Shown: positions 1-7,900 of the stretch, piece by piece
Position numbering within the stretch: position 1 is the stretch's first letter
Layout of the letters: every line of letters starts with the position of its first letter
NCBI GenBank assembly: GCA_937897085.1
Contig: CALCOR010000079.1
Location: forward strand, 1 to 8,143
Length of the DNA stretch: 8,143 nucleotides
Reading direction: 5' to 3'
Source: an uncultured euryarchaeote
Lineage (GTDB): Archaea > Thermoplasmatota > Poseidoniia > Poseidoniales > Thalassarchaeaceae
Notes under the pieces: generated by a model
What the model saw: only the letters and a program-made list of their open reading frames with translations
The model's database searches: none
What the model was told of the DNA's origin: nothing
Program-made: the position numbers and the translations under genes

Positions 1-444
1 ACCATCGTCGACAGGGCAGAGCCCGGTGACAACGTTGGATTCAACGTCCGTGGCCTCGCCGCCAACGAGATTCGCCGTGGCGATGTTTGCGGTTACACCG
101 ACAACGAGCCCACCTTCGTGCGCCACGACGAGACATTCGTCGGACAGATCCAGTTGATGGATATCCCCAAGGCGATTGGCGCAGGTTACACTCCGGTGTT
201 CCACGCTCACACCTCTCAGGTGGCGGTTCGCTTCGTCGAGTTGCTCGAGAAGACCAGTAAAGGCGAGAAGACCGCCAACCCGGACTTCCTCACCACTGGT
301 GATGCTGCACTGGTTCGCTTCCAGCCGACCAAGCCGATGGCTATCGAAGAGGTAGGTAACTTCCCTGAATTGTCCCGCTTCGCCATCCGCGACATGGGCA
401 AGACCGTCGCTGCCGGCGTCTGCATGAAGATCGAGAAGAAGTGA
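1..444 (+). CDS. tuf: Translation elongation factor 1-alpha (aEF-1A / EF-Tu family), C-terminal part, 5' end cut off by window
   Basis: aEF-1A is the cytoplasmic GTPase that delivers aminoacyl-tRNA to the ribosomal A site. The window opens in frame inside the gene: 147 residues plus a TGA stop are visible, about a third of the roughly 420-430 residues usual for the family. The GTPase domain and most of domain 2 are therefore missing. What is seen is the end of domain 2 (GDNVGFNVRG, visible residues 10-19) and all of domain 3, including GYTPVFHAHT (62-71) and the hallmark block RFAIRDMGKTVAAGVC (126-141), ending in KIEKK. These blocks match the archaeal/eukaryotic EF-1A type rather than bacterial EF-Tu. 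The rpsJ start lies 37 bases downstream on the same strand, the common archaeal EF-1A-S10 arrangement, so the two are probably co-transcribed. The sequence shows no defect. Confidence 0.97.
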   Translation, partial: TIVDRAEPGDNVGFNVRGLAANEIRRGDVCGYTDNEPTFVRHDETFVGQIQLMDIPKAIGAGYTPVFHAHTSQVAVRFVELLEKTSKGEKTANPDFLTTGDAALVRFQPTKPMAIEEVGNFPELSRFAIRDMGKTVAAGVCMKIEKK

Positions 445-470
445 GTCTCGAACACGCGGAAAGAATGGAA

Positions 471-477
471 GAGGTGG
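471..477 (+). promoter_or_regulatory. Shine-Dalgarno-like site for rpsJ
   Basis: GAGGTGG lies four bases upstream of the ATG at 482, within the 37-base gap after the EF-1A stop. It resembles the GGAGGTGA complement of the 16S rRNA 3' end and supports ATG 482 as the rpsJ start. I see no clear TATA box in the gap, which fits read-through transcription from the EF-1A gene. Confidence 0.6.
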
Positions 478-481
478 ACAT

Positions 482-811
482 ATGTCCATCACTTCCATCA
501 AACTCACCGGCCTGAACCACGAGCATGTGGACGAAGTCTGTCAGGGCATCAAGCAGATATCTCAGTCAACCGGCGTGAAGTTGCGCGGACCGATTCCGCT
601 GCCCACACGCCGCTTGATCGTCCCCTGCCGCAAGTCGCCTGATGGCGAAGGCAGCGAGACATGGGATCACTGGGAGATGCGCGTGCACAAGCGGCTCATC
701 GAGCTGGAGATCAACTCGACCAAGGACGAGGCGGTGCTGGCACGCGTGGTGCGCACCCTCGACATCCCCGACACGGTGACCATCGAGATAACGCTGCGCA
801 GTGCTACCTGA
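482..811 (+). CDS. rpsJ: Small ribosomal subunit protein uS10 (S10)
   Basis: This protein of the 30S subunit head is 109 residues long, close to the usual archaeal length of about 102-110. The family signature is plain: GPIPLPTRRLIVPCRKSPDG (residues 36-55), then the archaeal/eukaryotic insertion segment with WDHWEMRVHKRLIEL (61-75). This segment differs from bacterial S10. The C-terminal strand with IPDTVTIEITLR (95-106) completes the ferredoxin-like fold. The start is fixed by the upstream GAGGTGG and by the conserved N-terminus beginning just after it. The gene follows the EF-1A gene as in many archaea and is likely its operon partner. Its stop codon is only six bases from the stop of the convergent gene on the other strand, so the two transcripts must overlap at their 3' ends or terminate inside each other's coding sequence. 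Confidence 0.97.
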   Translation: MSITSIKLTGLNHEHVDEVCQGIKQISQSTGVKLRGPIPLPTRRLIVPCRKSPDGEGSETWDHWEMRVHKRLIELEINSTKDEAVLARVVRTLDIPDTVTIEITLRSAT

Positions 812-817
812 AATCGC

Positions 818-1759
818 TCACAGTGAAGCGTCTTCGGCGAAACCGGCAGTGATCAGTCCTTCAGCCATAGTGGCGTCGCAGAACTCGATGTCCCCCTGCA
901 TCAATTCGAGTTCGTTGCCCTCAGCATCGAGAATCGGTTCTGGCAGGTCGGTCAGCATGCGTATTCTCAGCATCCCGACCGAGTCGACCTGCTCTTGACT
1001 CCCCTCGGCATCATTCTCACTGGAATCGGATGCGTTCTCATCATCTGGCTTCTCCCCGAACTTGGCAGCGTCGATGTACACCTTCGCCGGCCATCCATCA
1101 CTTGTTCTGGCGATGCGTGCCTCCTCGTCCTCGTCCGGGTCGATGAACGGCTCTGGCTCCATATCCAATGGTGCGATATCGGGCGCTCTCTCTCCGGTCA
1201 AGCCCCCTTCCTCTTCGATGAACTCTTCAAGTTGGGTGGACCCTGGCTCTAGGGTGATCGTCGGCATGTTCTCGGCGACCATCCCTTGTTGCAGAGCCGA
1301 CCATGAGACCTGATGCTTGTAGCGCTCTATCAGCTCCCGTAGTCCATCGTGGAATGCGCGCTCGCTGCTTGCGTGCCGCGTCCAGTCGAGTGGGGAAAGC
1401 ACGGCACGCGGTTCGGCTGGCGCTTCTCCGAACCGGGCGGCGGCGAGGTTGCTTGCAGATGCATGGCGTACGAACGCAGTCAGCCGATGCTGTGTGAGAT
1501 CCGAGACCGCCCGGCGTAGGTTGGCTTGGCGCCGTGACAGGTTCTGAGCGCGCACGCTCCACCCTTCGGTGCGTCCGAGTTCGGTCAGTTCCACCTCGAT
1601 GTGCTGCAGCACCAAGGTGACCTGTTCCCAGAAGTCGGGCCGAGGCAAATCTACCGGATGGTTGCGCTTGGCCTGCTGCCTAACCAGCGCGAACAACTGG
1701 CTCTCAATCGCCTGCAGATGAGCAGCCGACAGCGTTTCCTCCTGTTGATTCAAGCGCAT
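818..1759 (-). CDS. gins51: Probable archaeal GINS complex subunit Gins51 (Sld5/Psf1-like) with long acidic linker
   Basis: GINS binds MCM and the Cdc45/GAN (RecJ-like) protein at the replication fork and supports helicase activity. This 313-residue product has the A-B domain order of Gins51. The helical A-type domain spans about residues 14-150, with LPRPDFWEQVTLVLQHIEVE (38-57), an Arg-rich helix ending RRAVSDLTQHRLTAFVRHA (82-100) and a later helix FHDGLRELIERYKHQV (136-151). A small beta-rich B domain lies at about 262-309 (LRIRMLTDLPEPILDAEG, then GDIEFCDATMAEGLITAGFA); its DLPE, the central GD and the final A-x-x-L-x-x-x-G-x-A-E pattern match archaeal GINS B domains. Between them lies a strongly acidic, Ser-rich stretch (about 171-258), which makes the protein about 100 residues longer than typical archaeal Gins51. 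ATG 1759 is the first possible start: upstream in frame there is no ATG, GTG or TTG before a TAG at 1798-1796. No well-spaced Shine-Dalgarno is present; GAGGGG abuts the ATG. The family call is from pattern recognition, not a search; the B domain is the stronger half. Confidence 0.7.
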   Translation of the reverse strand: MRLNQQEETLSAAHLQAIESQLFALVRQQAKRNHPVDLPRPDFWEQVTLVLQHIEVELTELGRTEGWSVRAQNLSRRQANLRRAVSDLTQHRLTAFVRHASASNLAAARFGEAPAEPRAVLSPLDWTRHASSERAFHDGLRELIERYKHQVSWSALQQGMVAENMPTITLEPGSTQLEEFIEEEGGLTGERAPDIAPLDMEPEPFIDPDEDEEARIARTSDGWPAKVYIDAAKFGEKPDDENASDSSENDAEGSQEQVDSVGMLRIRMLTDLPEPILDAEGNELELMQGDIEFCDATMAEGLITAGFAEDASL

Positions 1760-1900
1760 CCCCTCGTGGTTCCCCCATCCCTGTCGGACGACATCCTATC
1801 AATGCTTCAGCATCGCACACGCCGAGGCACCCCGACGCGAACCTGCTCGGGATGGATTCAAACGATGTTTGTCTGCTCACGATGTTGCCGAGGCTATGCC
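1760..1900. other. Divergent intergenic region between gins51 (-) and the giant surface protein gene (+)
   Basis: This 141-base region must hold the promoters of both flanking genes if each is transcribed from its own start. On the minus strand, TTGATAGGAT (complement of about 1794-1803) lies roughly 35-44 bases upstream of the gins51 ATG and is the only AT-richer candidate for a TATA element; it is weak. On the plus strand I see no convincing TATA box. An 8-base direct repeat ACGATGTT occurs at 1862-1869 and 1879-1886, and a short inverted repeat CCCGA/TCGGG at 1831-1835 and 1847-1851. GAGG at 1890-1893, seven bases before ATG 1901, is a modest Shine-Dalgarno candidate. No small gene or RNA gene is evident. 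Confidence 0.4.
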
Positions 1901-1984
1901 ATGTCGCGTCAACGCCGTTCCGCACTTCCGCTTTTCCTTGCAGCGCTCATGCTGTTCTCGTCCGTGCTGCCGCTCGCAGGTGCC
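1901..1984 (+). other. Signal peptide of the giant surface protein (residues 1-28)
   Basis: The basic n-region MSRQRRS is followed by a hydrophobic core ALPLFLAALMLFSSVLPL (residues 8-25) and an A-x-A cleavage motif AGA (26-28), giving a predicted Sec-type signal peptidase cut before Ala29. There is no lipobox cysteine and no twin-arginine Tat consensus (no R-R-x-F-L-K pattern), so Sec export with type I cleavage is the simplest reading. Confidence 0.85.
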
Positions 1985-4900
1985 GCGCTCAGCAACTGGT
2001 CTGGCCCATCCGTGGTGCAGGTACCCACGCCGAACGGAGGGACCACTTTGGTGAATGGTTTCGAGATTCCTCGCAACGACACGGTGCTCGACGCTTGGCT
2101 GGAGGTCAGCGAGGACGGGATGCGCGACATCGGCACGGGAATCGAGTGGGTGGCGGACAAGCCGGGCGGACTGAATTTCAGTTTTGGACAGACGCTCAAC
2201 ACGACTACCCACCATTTCGGTCGCGAGTTGAGTCTCGAAGCCAACCACTCGGTCGGTCGCATCGACGACTTCGAGACCCTGCAACGTGAACTGGTCGGGT
2301 GGAACATGAATGGGACCTCTGGCATCTGGGAAGTGCACGACATGCTCGGCATCCCCGGAGTGGTGAACGGCACCGGGCGTGAGTCGAGTGGGGGGCTGAT
2401 TCCCATCGGCGCCGCACACGGTCGCTATGTCGCTGCCACTCGAGCCGCCAGCGCGCTTCCGAACGGTGTGCACGCATGGCTGGAGAGCCCCGACTTTCCG
2501 GTCCCCAGTGTCATCAACGAACTGAACCTTACCTTCAGGCATTGGGAACACATGTACACCCCGTATGCGTCAAACGGCTCCGCTGATGGAGCGTGGGTCG
2601 AGTTGTCCACAGATCAGGGTCAGACCTGGCGCTACATCGTGCCCGATGACGGCTACAACAACCTCGTCGATGTGAGCGCTCCTGCCCCTCTGGGTGCGGG
2701 AGGACCGGGGTTCAGGGTATGGGCTTCAACGGATGCTACCCGCTGGACGACGGCCAACTTCAACCTCGATAGCCTGCAGGGTGTCGCCAACGCCAGTTCG
2801 CTGCGCTTCCGCTTCGTTGTCTGGACCGATATCAACAGCACCGTGCAGCGACCGGGATGGTTCGTCGACCACGTCAATCTGACAAACCGTGGGGCGGACC
2901 TTGGAACCTGGTTCCATGGAAACCTCACCGACGAGTACGCGCAGGGCGCCAATGCCTCGTTGGTGTTCACCGTCAATCTCTCGAATGCCAGTGGACCGAT
3001 CATGCTCAACTACGCCGTCGACTTCGACCTTGAGGGGAACACCTTCGACAATTACTTCGTCGAATATCTCTCAGCCTCGGGCACTTGGACCGGCATCACT
3101 CAACCTGGTGGGATACCCGGCGCGGGGATGCTCATCGGTGGGCAGGTCTACGTCGATGACTCACGCGGCTGGAAGCGCGTCGGACATCCACTTCCACAGT
3201 CACTCTCGGGCAACAGTTCGGTCTTCCTCCGCTTCCGCGTACTCACGGACAGCTTCCCCGGTTCCGGTTACGGTGGCACCGCCATCGATCCTCCTGAAGG
3301 CGTGTTCATCGACGACCTCGAGGTGGTATCTGGCACAGGCGCCAATCAACGGATTCACCTCTACTACAACTTCACCAATGCCTCGCAGGGCAACCCGATG
3401 CACGCCGGCATCGGTGTTGCGGTCGACGAGTGGCAGCACCACACGAATCTGGGTGTGGACGGACCATCCTACGCATGGGACTCGTTCGAGAACGCTCCGC
3501 TAGTGCCTCCTGGATGGACCATAGATACTGTGCGAGGCCTCGGCTGGTCGTTCCAGGACTGGCTCGCCAACGCGACCTACGGACCCGACCAGCCGGCTTC
3601 GGGAACGAAGATCGCCGGCATAGGACATAGTACGCTGTACCAGCCTGACACCTGGACCCATCTCACATCGCCACCCCTGCTCATCCCGGCAGGCAGCCAC
3701 GCCCGCATCTCGTTCAACTCGTTCATCTGCGCCGAGACCGGCTGGGACGGTGGCATCCTGTCAGTCTCCACGGACGGCCGGACGTGGACACCGTACGCTC
3801 AGCAGACTCACGACTTCTACGACACATTGCAACTGCTCAACGGACAGAGCGAGATCTACAGCCTGTGGGCGTTCGACGGCCACAACGTCAAGCCGACCTG
3901 CGAAGGTCAGCGCGGGTCCGCTAACGTGAACAAGTCGTGGGTGACCAAAGAGGTGGACGTGAGCCAGTACGGTGGGCAGAACATCCAGTTACGCTTCTCC
4001 TTCTTCACCGACACCTACGTCGAATCGGATGGCTGGTATCTCGACGACGTCGGCATCTACGTCGACTGGTTCAAGACCGAGGGGACCTGGCTCTCCGACC
4101 TCATCGACGTCCACAGGGGTGGGCTGGGCAGCCTGGACATCCAGGCCGTCGTCCCCGAAGGCGCCTACGTCTACGGCCAACTCATCGGGCCGAGTGGAGC
4201 AATCTATGCCAACGGAACCTTCCCTCTGACTCCACTGCCGGGTTCACTTCCGGATCAGGTCCGCGTCAAACTGGTTCTTGGAACCACCAACCCGGAGCAG
4301 ACCCCGCGGGTGCAGGAACTTCGTATCGGCGGCGTCCGCCATTTCGACGCCCATGACACCACCAACGGCTGGCAGTTGTCAGGCGGCCTCATCGCCAATC
4401 GTACATCTGGGCGAGTGACCAATGTCGGCATCATCACCGAGTCGATCACCGGCCCGCTGATCTACGCCAACGCGCCCATGCGCACATTCGATATCACCGG
4501 TGTCGGAGCGGGCGTGCTCATCACTCTCACCAATGAACGCGGCATCTCTTTCCATAACAGTGCGCTCTACAACCAGTCTGTGCAGAGAGTGAAACCGCTG
4601 GTTGCTTACAATGTCGACATATTCCTGCAACCCGGAGGCTGGCTGGAAAGTCTTCGAGTGGACGGGCGCATGCTCGAGCCGGCGCTCAACGTCACAGTCG
4701 ACGTCGGTGACGACGGCACACCTGACTGGGAGTTCCGCGGTTCCCAAGGGCGAAATCAACTGGGATGGCAGGATGGGTTCCGTGCGTGGCAGTCGAATGT
4801 ACCTGATCCACTACGAGGTTGGCAGTACAGTGGCGTGGGTGGGCCAGTCACGGATTATGTGCTGATTCCAGACAGGGCTTTCGTGACCGGTGGCTTGCTC

Positions 4901-7900
4901 GCCATCGAACTTTCACCATCCGACGGAGGCTCCGGTCTGGTCCGAAATCTCAGCGTCGCGGGTGTGAACCTTCTCTCCCAACGTAACCTCTCGGGTTCGG
5001 AAACCGTTCTCATCCCGCTGGATGGCTACGCGTTGCAGTCGATGAACTCGCTTCAGCCCAGTTGGACACCCAATCCCGCATCCTCTCGTAATTGGAGCGA
5101 GGTTCCGGTGACGGTCGATTTCGTTAACAATGCGCCACAGAACCACGCCCTCCGCCTCAGCCTGCTCGGATTCAGTTACGATCTCACGGAGAACGTGACC
5201 GGGCTTGGACCGGTGGTGCGGGCGGCGGTGAACGCGAGCACGCCTGTAGAGGGGATGCACGATGTCCCGGTGTCGGTGTCCGGGGATGCCGGCGGGGTCA
5301 AACTGTGGGGCGGTGTCATTCACAAGCCGCGACTTGTCGACAGTTACGTTTCCGTTCCCGAGATGCTGGTGCCCGGTCGTGATCTGGTCATCGTCACTCG
5401 TCACACACATCTGTTCGGCGATGGGAACCTGGACCGTGTCGACCTGAACCTGACCACTCAGGATGGCACGCGCGTCACCTTCAACGTCACCGACCTCGCC
5501 GCGGGGGGAATTTTCGGACAGAACGGTGGAGGCGGTCGTATCGACCTGGATGCGAATTCGTCCGTGCGCACAATCACTGACGGCTACGAGGTGGAATGGC
5601 GCTTCCAGACCCGCTGGAGATGGGGTGACGAGCCGACTCTCGACCTCTCATTGCTGTCACGCGATTTCGAGGGGGTGAGCATGAATCCCGAAGGCTGGCG
5701 CATCGGTGGCGGCGCGATGGCGGTCGAGAACGACCTCGAGATAATCCTGTTCGAGGCACGCGACGAGCGTGGACGACTGGTCTCCGACACAATCAGTCCC
5801 CGCTATCCCTACCAGGTCGTCTCCGGCTCTACCTTGGCGGTGTCGGGCGCGGTCAGGTTCGAAGCGTCCAACGGACTCACGCCCGCGCCCGACCAGTACG
5901 TCGTGGCATTGGCTTTGGAGCAGGATGGAGTCGAGACGGCGCAACTAGCTGAGAGTGGTACGGACGGCCTGTGGATTGCCGATGTGCAGTTGCCCTCAGG
6001 CTATGGCGAGGTGAACCTGCATGTCGTCATCCTGCGGGTGGGGCCGCTGGGTGTGCCGACATTGGGCGCCGACGATGTGACCACTGGTTTGGTTGCCATC
6101 AATCTGCAACTCGATCCAGAGCCGCCCACGCTCGGTGATCTGATGGCGCACACACCAACTGGACTGCGGCCGGTGGACGGCAACGTATGGCCACCCGAGC
6201 GCTTCCTTCCCACTTCAATCGAGGTGACCGACGCGCAGGCGCTGGGAGGTGAGGTGGTGCTGCGTGTCTGGCGCAGCGGCCTAGACGACGCCGACAGCGA
6301 TGGGGAAGCGGACGAAAGCGAGTATCTGGCCCTTCGACAGACGCCTCCGACGCAGATGACGGGGACCGTGCGCATGGACTTCCCCGTCATCGATCTGTTC
6401 GGTAACGGAGAGGATGCTCCCGTGTCATTCTACGTCACAGGTGAGGACTTCGCTGGCAACCAGATTCTCGACGGCGGTGGTCCCGGACTCGATGCGGATT
6501 TCGCCACGCTGGTGACGCAGGCGAACCAGCCGACGGTGCTCTCGCTACCATCGCTGGCCTTGGATCGCTACGAGGATGAATCTCTGCTCATCGGCATCGA
6601 CCACAGATTCGAGTTCAAGTTGACCGATGGTAATGGGCTGCTTTCGCTTGACAACATAACCCTGCATCTCGCCAGCGGCACAGGTGATGAGGGGACTCTC
6701 TACCTCGACCCGCTACTCGGGACGCTCACTACCACCCAGGGAAGCGGAGTCGAGCCAATCGCCGCCCACCTGCTGGATCTCGGTGAAGACGCTTGGCACA
6801 TCCAGATCGACTTCCGCCTGCGCCTCGACTCACCGGAGGCGTGGCGCCAAGCCGCGCAGCATCCATCGTTGGTGATCATGGAGAACGGACAGACCCTCGA
6901 ACTCGGCAGCACCGATCTCTCGCATCTGGGATGGACCGCCGACGCCAACCTATCGCTAGAATTCATGAGCATCACAGACATGTCGCCGCCTACAAGCGCC
7001 GTATGGGATGACGGGATTCACCTGCAACTGGGTGACCGCATGTCGTTCTCCGGTGCCGCTCTGCACCGCACCACGCAGGCCCCTGTGACTCTCGACCTTG
7101 ACGATCCATTGGTGCGTTGCACCCTCGACGATGTGGAGCAGCGCCCGGTCGTATGGGATCTGCCCCTGTTATCCGGAAGCGAATTCTCTGACATCATCGA
7201 GTTCACCGTCTCTCGCTGGATCGCTCCGGAAGTGGTCCTTGATTGCCAACTATGGGACGGTGATTCTCAACTCGACGAGGTCAGTCCGATATCCCTCTTG
7301 GTATTCCTCGATAGCGTCGCGCCAGTACTGGAATTCAACCCTACCAGTCTTGCGAGTGTGCAGTCAGATCAACTCACCCGCCAACTGGTCAGCCTGACGG
7401 TCCACGATGAAGGTGGAATGGGTAATGCGTCGCTCATGATCTACTGGTCATTCAGACACCATGGTGTGGAATTGCTAGGCATGCACGGTGAATCGGAACT
7501 GCCCTTGGCCACATGGTCAGGCGCGCAGTGGAACTACGTGACCTACCTCGACTTCGACATCGACCCTGCCCGCCTCACCACTGGGGACCAACTGGTCGTC
7601 TGGGTTGTTGGAACTGACCTGGCCGGCCATGAACTGACGGGGCATGGAAGCGAGGCAGACCCTCGCTCGCCTGAGTTGCGCGTAATCTACTTCCATCCGG
7701 TGCTCTCCGATGTCAGCAGCACGCCGGAGCACCCGTTGCTCGGGGACCATCTGCTAATCGAGGCTCGCCTGACAAACCATGGCAACAGTAGAGGCGAGGT
7801 GGAGGTGGCGCTGTGGGCGCTGTCAGACGGAGACCGGCGCGAGGTGATGGATGAGCAGCAGCTCGAACTGCTGCCGCAGCAATCCCTTCTGGTGACCTTC

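Noticed and set aside
815..830. Small inverted repeat CGCTCAC/GTGAAGCG at the convergent gene junction
   Set aside because: The stem has a bulge and a three-base loop, and no T-run follows on either strand; too weak to call a terminator.
995..1252. Open frames on the plus strand within 801-1500
   Set aside because: They lie opposite the gins51-like gene, have compositions unlike proteins, and match no family; the minus-strand frame shows recognisable A and B domains.
1865..1900. Earlier in-frame starts for the giant gene (ATG 1865, ATG 1802)
   Set aside because: ATG 1865 would place a Cys-rich 12-residue extension before the signal peptide in a protein otherwise almost without cysteine; ATG 1802 would add still more non-signal sequence. 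ATG 1901 gives an ideal n-region.
1877..2551. Minus-strand open frames of 165-224 codons overlapping the start of the giant gene
   Set aside because: They are antisense to a plus-strand frame with signal peptide, sequons and domain motifs. Their length follows from the GC-rich codon structure of the sense strand.
2889..3503. Plus-strand frame of 204 codons
   Set aside because: Its Ser/Arg/Thr-rich, low-complexity translation is a shifted reading of the giant gene, whose own frame is open here and carries jelly-roll motifs.
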